A DNA stretch of 64,000 bases from contig JACKEY010000004.1 of NCBI GenBank assembly GCA_020632755.1, positions 903,501 through 967,500 on the forward strand, written 5' to 3'. The notes under the pieces were generated by a model. That model was not told the origin of the DNA. It saw only the letters and a program-made list of their open reading frames with translations, and did not search any database. Positions 34,575 to 41,999 of this stretch are shown piece by piece; the stretch's first letter is position 1; each line of letters begins with the position of its first letter. The position numbers and the translations under genes are program-made. This DNA is from Alphaproteobacteria bacterium. GTDB taxonomy: Bacteria > Myxococcota_A > UBA796 > UBA2385.

Positions 34575-35777
34575 CTAGTCGACGCTGATGAGGTCCCAGT
34601 AGAAGGACTTGACCATGCCCAGGTCCTCGTCCAGGTAGGCCGTGTAGTCCAGCGTCTCCGAGCCCGCGGCGTACTGGATGCGGGACTGGATGGTGGCGTA
34701 GCTGCCCGCCACCGTGCTGGTGGTCGCGGCCCCCCGGGACGAGACCACGTAGGACCCGCCGACCGTCTCCGTGCGGCCGTCCTCTGCCCGCGACAGGGTG
34801 AAGGTGTCGGCCACGTTCGCCGTGTCGCCGTAGCCGGGCACCATGGTGATCATGCCGTCCGAGTAGGTGTCCGTGCGCTCGATCGGGCTGGTCGAGCCGT
34901 CGCCGCCCAGCCACATGCCCTCGAGCTCGCTCTTGACCAGGGTGCTGCCGGTGTCGTCGCAGCGGTAGGTCTGGCGCTCGGTGGTCGAGGTCGTGTTGCC
35001 CGCCCGGTCGGTGAGCGACAGCTCGATGGTCATGACCGGTGCGTCGGGGTTGCGGGTGTCCACCGAGATGGTCTGGGTGCCGGACAGCCCGGCCGACGAC
35101 GTGTACGTCTTCGACGTCTGGTAGGTGCGCTCGACCGTGCTGCCCAGGCCCGAGTAGGGGGGGCAGGCCGAGCCGCCGCCGCCGGTGTCGCCGCTGTCTT
35201 CACCGCCGCCGTCGGTGTCCGCGTCGGTGTCGGTGTCGGTGTCCTCGTCGGTGTCCACGTCGGCGTCGGTGTCCGTGTCGTCGCTGTCGGTGTCACCCAC
35301 GTCGGTGTCGCCAGCGTCGGTGTCGCCGTCGGTGCTCTCGCCGCCCGTGGCCGTGAGGGGCACGCCCACCGCGCCGCTCAGCAGGTCGCCCACGACGGTG
35401 ATCGTGATGCGCTCGTCCAGGGTCGCGGGGGCGGCCAGTCCGACCACCAGGTCGTGGCAGATCCCCTCGGAGATCGAGAAGGGCTCGGACGTGGTCGACG
35501 TCACCGTGTCGCCCGAGCTGCCCGTCACCAGGAAGAAGGGCTCGGGCACCTCGGCCGTGCAGCTGGCCTGTCCGGGGCCCGTGTAGCAGATCGTGGTTGT
35601 CTTGGTGACCGCGGCCCCGCCGTCGAACTCCTCGGCCAGGAACTCGAGCGACGCCGGGTCGGCCGCGACCGTGACCACCTTGCTGCACGACGCCAGCAAG
35701 GTGCTGCCCACGCCGAGCGACAGCGCGCCGGTCGCCAGCAGGACGGCGGTGGTGGTCTTCGAGGGGGAGCTCGACAC
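34575..35777 (-). CDS. Lipoprotein with central Asp/Thr linker
   Basis: 400 residues from GTG 35777. The SD GAGG is upstream and a candidate -10 TATGCT lies at 35806-35801. Lipobox TLLASC. Unlike its neighbours, the Asp/Thr linker is in the middle (about residues 145-200). It joins an N-terminal beta-sandwich (VVTVAADPASLEFLAEEFDGG, with CYTGPGQASC and an HDLVVGLAAPATL strand pattern) to a C-terminal domain beginning SACPPYSGLGSTVERTY. The C-terminal domain has YRCDDTGSTLVKSELEGMW. The divergent neighbour at 35972 has NSCPPY and LRCDADGVWLLGW in the same relative places, so the C-terminal domains appear homologous. Function unknown; extracytoplasmic. Confidence 0.82.
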   Translation of the reverse strand: MSSSPSKTTTAVLLATGALSLGVGSTLLASCSKVVTVAADPASLEFLAEEFDGGAAVTKTTTICYTGPGQASCTAEVPEPFFLVTGSSGDTVTSTTSEPFSISEGICHDLVVGLAAPATLDERITITVVGDLLSGAVGVPLTATGGESTDGDTDAGDTDVGDTDSDDTDTDADVDTDEDTDTDTDADTDGGGEDSGDTGGGGSACPPYSGLGSTVERTYQTSKTYTSSAGLSGTQTISVDTRNPDAPVMTIELSLTDRAGNTTSTTERQTYRCDDTGSTLVKSELEGMWLGGDGSTSPIERTDTYSDGMITMVPGYGDTANVADTFTLSRAEDGRTETVGGSYVVSSRGAATTSTVAGSYATIQSRIQYAAGSETLDYTAYLDEDLGMVKSFYWDLISVD

Positions 35778-35971
35778 GGGCGCCTCGCGAACGGGCGCGC
35801 AGCATAGCGTGGCGTTGCGGGAGGGTGCGTCCTCGACGACTGCGGCGGTCGGCTTCGGACACCGGCGCTGGGTTTCAGCGGCGGCTCCGTCCTCGAATGT
35901 GAAGCCCTGGCCCCGCTCGCTGCGCGATACTCCGCGCCCACCGCGCGACGCCCTCCTGCCCCGAGGTTCCC

Positions 35972-36622
35972 ATGGGTACCCCGCCCCGACTGCTCCTCCT
36001 CGCCCTCCCGCTCGCCGCCGCCTGCGGCGAGAAGGACGCCGCCGACGACTCCGGCTCTTCCGGGGACGGCGGGCACGGCGGGTACGTGAACAGCTGCCCC
36101 CCCTACCATGTGTCGGGGCCCGTGGGCACGACCTGGCAGTTCCTCGTCTGGAACGGCGCCATCGCCACCTGGGAGGTCACCGCCTCCAACGAGAGCGAGC
36201 CCCTCGACTTCGAGATCACCGAGACCGCCCCCGGAGAGTCCGTCATCGTGCGGCAGCTCCGCTGCGACGCCGACGGTGTCTGGCTGCTCGGCTGGCAGGC
36301 CGTCTACGACGCGGGCTTCGACTCGAGCTTCGAGCTCGACGCACCGGCCCTCGTGCTGCCGGCGGGCATCGCTGTGGGCACGACCTGGACCACCGAGGCC
36401 GTCGGAGCCTACGAGTCCAGCCTGTTCGGCTCCGAGCAGATCGAGGAGATCTCGATCTGGGAGGTCGTGGGCGAGGCCGAGCGCGAGGTCGACGCCGGCG
36501 TCTTCACCGCCCTCGAGGTGCACGGCTACTACACGAGCCTGCCCGACCAGCAATACATCCAGTGGCTGGCCGAGGACGGCCTGGTGGACGACGGCACCAA
36601 GGAACGCATGGGAGAGCCGTAG
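35972..36622 (+). CDS. Lipoprotein sharing a domain with the divergent neighbour
   Basis: 216 residues. Signal MGTPPRLLLLALPLAAAC, mature C-GEKDAADDSGSSGDGGHGG, then NSCPPYHVSGPVGTTWQFLVWNG. The domain contains LRCDADGVWLLGWQAVYDAG and LPAGIAVGTTWTTEAVGAY, the latter a repeated GTTW turn as in DUF3108-like beta-barrel proteins. It is divergent from 34575-35777 across about 190 bases and shares with it the CPPY plus (Y/L)RCD.(D/G) features. The SD is CGAGG 6 bases before the ATG. It ends 31 bases before a hairpin. Unknown function; it looks like a stand-alone version of the neighbour's C-terminal domain. Confidence 0.8.
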   Translation: MGTPPRLLLLALPLAAACGEKDAADDSGSSGDGGHGGYVNSCPPYHVSGPVGTTWQFLVWNGAIATWEVTASNESEPLDFEITETAPGESVIVRQLRCDADGVWLLGWQAVYDAGFDSSFELDAPALVLPAGIAVGTTWTTEAVGAYESSLFGSEQIEEISIWEVVGEAEREVDAGVFTALEVHGYYTSLPDQQYIQWLAEDGLVDDGTKERMGEP

Positions 36623-36653
36623 CGCGGTCTCTCATCCAGCCCGCGTCAGACAT

Positions 36654-36668
36654 GGGGGCCATGCCCCC
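36654..36668. terminator. Hairpin near repeat copy A
   Basis: GGGGGC-cat-GCCCCC, 6-bp stem. It may end the 35972-36622 transcript; on the minus strand it follows the tRNA-3'-like repeat at 36688, as a terminator would follow a tRNA. Confidence 0.55.
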
Positions 36669-36687
36669 GACCGCGTGTGACCGTGCT

Positions 36688-36725
36688 TCGAGGTGGTGGG
36701 CGATGCTGGACGAGGTTCGAACCTG
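36688..36725 (-). repeat. tRNA-3'-end-like repeat, copy A
   Basis: Matches copy B (40322-40359) at 14 bases (TCGAGGTGGTGGGC), differs over 5, then matches 19 more (TGGACGAGGTTCGAACCTG). Read on the minus strand it has a TTCGAAC T-loop and ends CCAGCATCGCCCACCA, 15 of 16 bases identical to the 3' end of tRNA-Val at 48783. No D-arm or anticodon arm lies beside it, so it is a fragment, not a tRNA. Confidence 0.65.
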
Positions 36726-36812
36726 AGCGATCGACCAGGAAGGTCGAAGCGAGGGTGCCTGGAGCGGCTGGCAATGGCATGGAGTCCCTCCTGTCGACGT
36801 GTGGCTGACCTG

Positions 36813-36851
36813 TCCTTACGTAGAGGTAAGGATTCGATCCGGAGGTAAGGA
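36813..36851. promoter_or_regulatory. Three-half-site operator of the toxin-antitoxin operon
   Basis: TCCTTAC-n6-GTAAGGA at 36813-36832, with a third GTAAGGA at 36845-36851 covering the RBS region and ending on the first base of the antitoxin ATG. This fits autorepression by the AbrB-type antitoxin, alone or with the toxin. Confidence 0.65.
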
Positions 36852-37108
36852 TGGCGACCTCGAAGGTCACCGCCAAGGGCCAGATCACGATCCCCAAGGC
36901 CATTCGCGACGCGCTCGGGGTGGACACCGGCGACCGGGTCGAGTTCGTGGTCCGGGCCGATGGCGTGGTCGAGATGATCGCCCGGACCCGCCCCCTCCTC
37001 TCCCTGGCTGGCATCCTCGGCGAGCGGCGTCTCGGTGTCACCGTCGAGGACATGGACGAAGCCATCGCCGAGCAGGTGGGGCGCGAGGGTGAGGGGGCCC
37101 GCTCGTGA
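36851..37108 (+). CDS. vapB: AbrB/MazE-family antitoxin (VapB-type)
   Basis: 85 residues with GGAGG 4 bases upstream of the ATG. The N-terminal swapped-hairpin domain has SKVTAKGQITIPKAIRDALGVDTGDRVEF (in parts: KGQITIPKAIRDALG, GDRVEF), diagnostic of AbrB/SpoVT DNA-binding antitoxins. The C-terminal 40 residues (LAGILGERRLGVTVEDMDEAIAEQ in parts) would wrap the toxin. It overlaps the PIN toxin by GTGA. Three GTAAGGA half-sites lie at the start, so autoregulation is expected. It sits just after a tRNA-3'-like repeat, a typical setting for mobile TA pairs. The symbol is by class, not by close match to a named locus. Confidence 0.9.
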   Translation: MATSKVTAKGQITIPKAIRDALGVDTGDRVEFVVRADGVVEMIARTRPLLSLAGILGERRLGVTVEDMDEAIAEQVGREGEGARS

Positions 37109-37500
37109 TCGGGCTCGACACCAGCATCCTGGTCCGCTTCCTGGTGCGAGACGACGAGGCGCAGCACGCGGCGGCAGTCGCAGCGCTTCGGCGGGGCGCG
37201 GACGCCGGCGAGACCTTCTTCGTCGGGGATGTGGTCCTGGCCGAGGTCTGCTGGGTGTTGAGCAGCCGCTACCGCTGCGGCCGAGACGAACTGGCCGCCG
37301 TGGTGCGGCAGCTCACCGAGGCCGAGGAGCTGGTGTTCGAGTCGACGGAGCGGGTGGTGCGGGCGCTTCGCGCATTCCAGCACGGAAAGGGAGGCTTCGC
37401 TGACTACCTGATCGGGTCGAGGGCCCACGACGCTGGCTGCTCGACCGTGCTCACCTTCGACCGCGCGCTCAGGGCCGAGGCGGGCTTCGAGAGCCCGTGA
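37105..37500 (+). CDS. vapC: PIN-domain toxin (VapC-type ribonuclease)
   Basis: 131 residues from GTG 37105, overlapping the antitoxin stop by 4 bases. PIN-domain acidic residues are visible: D5 in IGLDTSIL, the Glu in VLAEVCWVLSSRY (about residue 47), an Asp in GGFADYLIGSRA (about 98) and one in LTFDRALRA (about 118). These bind Mg2+ for RNA cleavage. The family is metal-dependent ribonucleases that halt translation when not bound by antitoxin. Length is typical for VapC. With the AbrB-type antitoxin this is a complete type II pair. Target RNA unknown. Confidence 0.92.
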   Translation: MIGLDTSILVRFLVRDDEAQHAAAVAALRRGADAGETFFVGDVVLAEVCWVLSSRYRCGRDELAAVVRQLTEAEELVFESTERVVRALRAFQHGKGGFADYLIGSRAHDAGCSTVLTFDRALRAEAGFESP

Positions 37501-37792
37501 GCGGCCCGCAGTTCGAACTCTCGCGACGGCCCATGAACGCTCGGAGGATGGAGTCCTGGAGCGGTTTCGGGGGGTGAGGGGGCAGGCGCTGCTGTGAGCG
37601 GGGAGCGGCCCGCCGATCTGCTCGGCCGCTGGTGGCAACGTCCACGCCGGCGGCGTGGTGGCGGGCACGTCGAGGAGGCGGTCTGAGCCGGGGGGCCATC
37701 AGCCTGTCGGTGGGCACGCGCCACCCGCCGGAGACGCTCAGGCGGCGTGAACGCGCCGCACGTCACACCCGACTCCTCCTTCCCGTCGGCCC

Positions 37793-38641
37793 TCATGACG
37801 GGCATCCCGAACCGGGATCCGACGGGGCCGGTGCGGGCAGCGGACCCGGGACGCGGTGCACGCGTCGGAGCCAGGCATTCTTCCAGGCCCCGGGCAGGCG
37901 GGCGTGCAGGGCGTTCATCTCGCCGAGCAGGGCGGTGGGCAGCACGCGCTCGGTGTGGATCGAGGTGTAGAAGCGATCGAAGAGGTCGACGGCCTCCTCG
38001 TCGAGCAGGCCCGTGACGTCGACGTCCGGGGCCTCCTGGGTGCGGAGCCCGGGCTGGACCGCCGCGACCGCTGCTTCGACGTCTCCCCCGCCGAGCCAGC
38101 CCAGCACGCCGGCGATCTCCTCGTCGCTGCGCTCGAGCACCCGGTCGTAGCTGACCAGGTGGAAGGGGTAGCGTCGCAGGGAGACGTCGCGGACGAGGTG
38201 GTAGACCTCGAACCACCACTCCACGGGCAGGGGCAGCTCGGGGCGACGCGGAGGGGCGCTCAGGCCGGCCCGCTCCCGTGCCGCGGCGCTCTCGGCCTCG
38301 AGGCGCTCCATGGACCGGGTGTACTCACGCCAGGGCCGGATGGTGGCGACGACCTGGGTGATGAAGGCGCGATCCGTGCGGATCAGGCCCGGGATGAAGA
38401 CCTTCAGGGCGTGCTCCCGGGTGTCCTCGGGGTGCAGGTACACACCGGTCTGCGGGTCGGGGTTGGTGGCGAAGTAGACCCCGGCCCGCAGCCGGGACTC
38501 GTAGAAGCCGGCCGGGTTCGCCGCCTGCAGCTGCTCGAAGCGCTGAGGCATGGCGTCGCCGATGACCGGGAAGCCGGCCGCGGCCAGGATCTGCATCCAC
38601 ATGCTCGTGCCCGAGCGCTTGGTGCCCGTGACGATGATCAC
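37793..38641 (-). CDS. Sulfotransferase-like P-loop protein
   Basis: 282 residues. The N-terminus has IIVTGTKRSGTSMWMQILAAAGF, quoted in part as GTKRSGTSMWMQIL, the 5'-phosphosulfate-binding loop of PAPS-dependent sulfotransferases. The rest has PFHLVSYDRVLERSDEEIAGVLGWLGGGD, where the 3'-phosphate-binding Arg/Ser region is expected (VSYDR). The GTG start at 38641 overlaps the upstream gene's stop (GTGA), coupling it to the ferritin-like lipoprotein. It would transfer sulfate to a carbohydrate or small molecule in the cytoplasm. The family includes related proteins that bind other nucleotides, so donor use is inferred. No PAPS synthesis gene is nearby. Confidence 0.8.
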   Translation of the reverse strand: MIIVTGTKRSGTSMWMQILAAAGFPVIGDAMPQRFEQLQAANPAGFYESRLRAGVYFATNPDPQTGVYLHPEDTREHALKVFIPGLIRTDRAFITQVVATIRPWREYTRSMERLEAESAAARERAGLSAPPRRPELPLPVEWWFEVYHLVRDVSLRRYPFHLVSYDRVLERSDEEIAGVLGWLGGGDVEAAVAAVQPGLRTQEAPDVDVTGLLDEEAVDLFDRFYTSIHTERVLPTALLGEMNALHARLPGAWKNAWLRRVHRVPGPLPAPAPSDPGSGCPS

Positions 38642-39984
38642 GCGGCGAGGCTGCGCGCGAGCAGGGAGGCGGCCACCGGTCGGATGACCTCCTCCAGGCA
38701 GCGACGAACGGCAGCGGTCTGCTCCTCGGCCGGCAGGAGGCCGTGGGCGACGAGGGCGGGGGAGGTCCAGGCCTCGGACACGGGCTCGGGGTCGACGCTG
38801 TTGATGCAGGCCATGATGGCCCGGCGGACCTCGTCGCCGCCCTGCTCGACGGCCCAGGCCAGGGTCTTCCAGGCCAGCTCGGCGTGCTCGGTCTCGTCCC
38901 GGACGATGATCGCGAGCTTCTCGCGCACGACGGGGTCCGTGGCCCGCTCGAGGGCCCGGGCGGCCAGCCAGGCTGCGATGGTCTCGCCCACGGCGCCGTC
39001 GCGAACGGTCCAGACGGCGAGCGCGGCGAGGCTGCCGGCCACCGGCGCGCTCTCGCCCAGGGGCATGGGGGCGGGTCCGCGGGTGGTGCCGGCGTAGCGG
39101 CTGGCGAGGCTGAAGCAGTCGATGGCGTGCTGGACCTCCTGGCTCGCGGCTCGCTGCGCGGCCAGCAGCAGCTCGGGGGGCGCGCCGTGCGCCAGCAGGT
39201 CCAGGGCGAAGCGGTGGAAGCCGGCGACGGACGAGTGCTCCGCCGCGGCGTTCTTGAGCCAGAAGGCCGCCAGCGCGTCGCGCTCCTGCGCCGTCAGGGC
39301 GTCGACGTCCACCGCCACCGGGACCCGCCAGGAGGGGTCGTCACTCACCTCGGTGGTGACGGGCTGGGCGTCGTGGTCCAGGTAAGGGCGGCCGTAGCCG
39401 CAGCAGCTCCAGGGCTGGCACTCCATCTCGTAGGTGCAGATGGCGCCGTCCTGGTCGACCAGCTCGATGTTGCGGCAGGTGTCGTAGTAGTCGTCGTCGT
39501 AGTAGTGGGCCAGCTCGCTTCGCTCCCGGTCTTCGATGACGAGCGACTCGATCTCGACGGACTCGGCGTCTGCACAGTCGGTGCCCAGGTCTTCCCGGTT
39601 CCACCCCGAGGTCTCGAACTCCGGACAGTGGACCGTGTACGTGCAGGAGACCTCGTACTCGTTCTCGCTCTGATCCTGGAGCGCCGTCACCTCGCAGTCG
39701 CCGTAGTCGTACTCGTTGTCGAGGAAGGCCGACTGGTGCCCGATGACCGGGCAGGTGTCCTCGCCATCCTGCAGGTAGTACTCCGCGGTGATGTCGTAGT
39801 AGTGGTTCTCTGTGTCCGTGCAGTCGTAGGGCGAGCCCCACGTGCAGCCCGTGAGCGCGGGCAGGCCCACGCCCGAGAACGACAGGATCGCCGCAAGGAA
39901 GCGGCGGCGCAGGGCCACGAGCTCCGGGGAGCTCCGCCGGGGCGCCAGGGGGGTCGTGAGCGGCAGGTCTCTCAGGGGGATCAT
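38638..39984 (-). CDS. Lipoprotein with C-terminal ferritin-like domain
   Basis: 448 residues from ATG 39984 (SD GGAGAG, -10 candidate TATGCT at 40021-40016). It has a long basic N-region, then a hydrophobic segment (residues 31-47) ending GLPALTGC. Residues 50-200 are very rich in Asp, Tyr and Cys (DCTDTENHYYDITAEYYL in parts; HYYDDDYYDTC), with about 13 Cys. From about residue 235 is a ferritin-like four-helix domain: AAEHSSVAGFHRFALDLLAHGAPP, EVQHAIDCFSLASRYAG and RDETEHAELAWKTL, giving the Glu, ExxH and ExxH di-iron set. Related proteins are common in myxobacteria, with unknown role (iron handling or oxidative stress are guesses). The downstream sulfotransferase is translationally coupled. 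Confidence 0.85.
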   Translation of the reverse strand: MIPLRDLPLTTPLAPRRSSPELVALRRRFLAAILSFSGVGLPALTGCTWGSPYDCTDTENHYYDITAEYYLQDGEDTCPVIGHQSAFLDNEYDYGDCEVTALQDQSENEYEVSCTYTVHCPEFETSGWNREDLGTDCADAESVEIESLVIEDRERSELAHYYDDDYYDTCRNIELVDQDGAICTYEMECQPWSCCGYGRPYLDHDAQPVTTEVSDDPSWRVPVAVDVDALTAQERDALAAFWLKNAAAEHSSVAGFHRFALDLLAHGAPPELLLAAQRAASQEVQHAIDCFSLASRYAGTTRGPAPMPLGESAPVAGSLAALAVWTVRDGAVGETIAAWLAARALERATDPVVREKLAIIVRDETEHAELAWKTLAWAVEQGGDEVRRAIMACINSVDPEPVSEAWTSPALVAHGLLPAEEQTAAVRRCLEEVIRPVAASLLARSLAA

Positions 39985-40290
39985 GGCGACGGGCTCTCCG
40001 GTCTGCGGCGGGGGGAGCATACGTTCCGGGGCTGCAGTCCGCGGAGGTCGCGTTCCCCTGGACGACGAGGCAGGTACGGTGCCGCATGGCGCATCCCCTC
40101 CGTCGCGGGGCGAACCGGCTCTGGCGGACCGGCATGGCCCCGGTCGGCGCCCGGTACTGCCCGGGCGGCCTGCACGCCGATCGACTCGGCCCACGTCGAC
40201 AAGCTGGAGGGCCGCATCGCGGAGGTCTTCTTCCAGGACGAGCGGCGGCAGGTTCTCGAGGGCGAGAGACGAGCCCCCCGCGAGACGACG

Positions 40291-40320
40291 AAGCCCCCTC
40301 CGGCGGACCGGAGGGGGCTT
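40291..40320. terminator. Orphan terminator hairpin beside repeat copy B
   Basis: Perfect 13-bp stem AAGCCCCCTCCGG / CCGGAGGGGGCTT with a CGGA loop. No gene ends here on either strand. On the minus strand it comes directly after the tRNA-3'-like repeat, as a terminator follows a tRNA gene. Confidence 0.8.
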
Positions 40321-40321
40321 G

Positions 40322-40359
40322 TCGAGGTGGTGGGCCTTGTTGGACGAGGTTCGAACCTG
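40322..40359 (-). repeat. tRNA-3'-end-like repeat, copy B
   Basis: Shares 33 of 38 bases with copy A (36688-36725). On the minus strand it reads CAGGTTCGAACCTCG and ends GGCCCACCA, followed after 5 bases by the hairpin at 40320-40291. The upstream bases form no D-arm or anticodon stem. Confidence 0.65.
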
Positions 40360-40434
40360 GGTCATCGGCTCGGAGGGGTGGAGCAGTGCCGACGAGGCGC
40401 TGTCGAGGTCGCTCTTGTGATCGGAACGAGAATA

Positions 40435-40463
40435 TTGACTGCGCGAATGGAGCAGACTATGTT
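40435..40463 (+). promoter_or_regulatory. Sigma70-type promoter giving a leaderless mRNA
   Basis: -35 TTGACT (40435-40440), 17-base spacer, -10 TATGTT (40458-40463), then six bases before ATG 40470. No Shine-Dalgarno exists before the ATG, and the expected transcription start falls on the start codon. Confidence 0.7.
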
Positions 40464-40469
40464 CCTTGC

Positions 40470-41048
40470 ATGTTCAAGGACGCTGACCTCGAAGAGGCGC
40501 TGACCACCCTTGGCCAGTTCCTCCAGGCCCGAGACGAGGCGTACGACGTCGTCGTCATCGGTGGTGGTGCATTGCTGCTGCTCGGACTCGTCGAGCGCCC
40601 GACGAAGGACCTGGACGCAGTTGCGCGGGTAGAGGGGGAACGGTGGGTCCGTGCCGAGCCCTTTCCGGCCGGCCTCAGCCGCGCCATCGAGGAGGTCGCA
40701 GCCGCCCTCGACCTGCAAGAGGACTGGCTGAACCCGGGTCCAGCAGACCTCGTGGATCTGGGGCTTCCCGATGGCTTCGAGGAGCGTGCCACTGTTCGAA
40801 CCTACGGGACGCTGACCATCCGCCTCGCTGCCGTCGAGGACCTGGTCGCCTTCAAGCTCTACGCCGCCGCGGACCACTGGCCGGATCAGAGCAGACACCT
40901 CGCGGATCTGCGGCGGCTCGGGCCGACGCCGGAGCGGCTCGTCACCGCGGCGAGGTGGTGCCGGACCCACGACCCCTCCGACGGCTTCCGCGACCTGCTC
41001 CTGCTGCCCGTGCTCGCGGAGCTGGGCGTCGAGGACCCCGATGTATAG
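40470..41048 (+). CDS. Nucleotidyltransferase-fold protein (AbiEii/DUF6036-like)
   Basis: 192 residues. The N-terminus has VVVIGGGALLLLGLVERPTKDLDAVAR, quoted in part as GGGALLLLGLVERPTKDLD: the GGxAL...R.TKDLD pattern of DNA-polymerase-beta-like nucleotidyltransferases found in AbiEii-type toxins and MNT antitoxins. The second catalytic carboxylate may be in the TIRLAAVEDLVAFKLYA region, which is the usual helix VEDLVAFKL. The start ATG 40470 lies at the predicted transcription start, so the mRNA is leaderless. It overlaps the next gene by 8 bases, so the two form a module. A toxin-antitoxin or phage-defence role is inferred from family and pairing only. Confidence 0.8.
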   Translation: MFKDADLEEALTTLGQFLQARDEAYDVVVIGGGALLLLGLVERPTKDLDAVARVEGERWVRAEPFPAGLSRAIEEVAAALDLQEDWLNPGPADLVDLGLPDGFEERATVRTYGTLTIRLAAVEDLVAFKLYAAADHWPDQSRHLADLRRLGPTPERLVTAARWCRTHDPSDGFRDLLLLPVLAELGVEDPDV

Positions 41049-41949
41049 CCATGAACTGCGAGAGGCACTGGTCGAGCTGGGGTGGAGCTTGTTCACCGAG
41101 CTAGGCGTCCCCGGCGTCGTGCGCCATCACCAGGGGATTGCCCTCGATCCCGAGCCGATCGTCGTCGCTGCCCCGGCGCTGTTCGAGCTGGATCCTCGCC
41201 TGCGCGATCAGGTGTACGGCTGGTGCGCCACCCACGCCGGCCGCCTCTCGGTGAGCCGCCTGCAGGGGTTGTCCCGAGACCTCCCCGAGCCTGCTGGCAA
41301 GGCATTCCACGAGCTCGCCGCGACCCTACGCCAGCATGCGAAGGTGCGCTGGCCCGATGACGGTGAGCCGCCATGGCCTCGCGCTCCCGCCGTGAAGCCT
41401 CGCCGACTGCCGCTGGAGCGCCCTTCACTGCTGCGCTTCCGAGCACGCGCGCTCTGCGGGGTCGGGGCGAGGGCCGACGTGATCAGCGAGCTGATCGCTC
41501 GCTCCGACAGGTGGACGCGCGCTTCGGACCTGGCCGATCTGGGGTTCTCGAAGCGAGCGATCGCCGGGATCCTCGCGGAGCTGGCCGAGGCCGGGCTGGC
41601 GAAGCAGCTCGTCGAGGGCAACGCCTTGACCTTCCAGCTCTCCCACCCGGAGCTCCTCGTCGAGCTGCTGGGTGCCCACGACCTGAGCTACCCGCCCTGG
41701 CGCCGGATCGTGACGACCGTGCTCCTCCTCCTCGAGCTGCCGAGCATCGAGGACGCAAGCCCGGCCGTACGGCGGGTCGAGGCGAACAACCGTCGCGAAG
41801 CGCTGCGAAGGCTCGCTGACCAGACCAGGCTCGACGCGCCCCCACCGACGCGCGGGAGACCGGACGCCTGGGAGGCGCTGATGTCGTGGGCGACCGGCGT
41901 TGCCGTCGCTTTCGCCGACGGCAGCTCGCCCGCGTTCGACGGGCCGTAG
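41041..41949 (+). CDS. Partner of the nucleotidyltransferase, predicted winged-helix protein
   Basis: 302 residues, start ATG 41041 inside the end of the nucleotidyltransferase gene. The N-terminal half (about 1-130) has MYSHELREALVELGWSLFTELGVPGVVRHHQG, seen in part as VELGWSLFTELGVPGVVR, and no known domain. The middle (about residues 150-215) has RSDRWTRASDLADLGFSKRAIAGILAELAEAGLAKQL, in part RASDLADLGFSKRAIAGILAEL, a typical winged-helix DNA-binding segment. The C-terminus is helical. In AbiE the transcription regulator AbiEi precedes the nucleotidyltransferase AbiEii; here the order is reversed and the regulator-like protein is larger. It may be the cognate antitoxin/regulator or a helper. 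Not a recognised named family. Confidence 0.72.
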   Translation: MYSHELREALVELGWSLFTELGVPGVVRHHQGIALDPEPIVVAAPALFELDPRLRDQVYGWCATHAGRLSVSRLQGLSRDLPEPAGKAFHELAATLRQHAKVRWPDDGEPPWPRAPAVKPRRLPLERPSLLRFRARALCGVGARADVISELIARSDRWTRASDLADLGFSKRAIAGILAELAEAGLAKQLVEGNALTFQLSHPELLVELLGAHDLSYPPWRRIVTTVLLLLELPSIEDASPAVRRVEANNRREALRRLADQTRLDAPPPTRGRPDAWEALMSWATGVAVAFADGSSPAFDGP

Positions 41950-41999
41950 GTCGGGATGTGGCCGCTTCCAGGGCTGGTCGCAGCCCGACCGAGGTCTGC

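Larger units (their letters stand above)
39985..40469. other. Non-coding interval of about 485 bp
   Basis: It holds the promoter of the ferritin-like gene at its left end, an isolated terminator hairpin (40291-40320), the tRNA-3'-like repeat copy B (40322-40359), and the promoter of the nucleotidyltransferase gene at its right end (40435-40463). No protein-like frame is seen. Confidence 0.6.

Noticed and set aside
36688..36725. A complete tRNA gene at the repeat copies
   Set aside because: Only the T-loop and acceptor end are present. No D-arm, anticodon arm or matching 5' acceptor strand was found within about 100 bases on the minus strand at either copy.
41949..41990. Terminator GGTCGGG ... 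CCCGACC between the convergent genes
   Set aside because: A 7-bp stem with a 28-base loop is too weak to call, although the position between two converging stops is suggestive.
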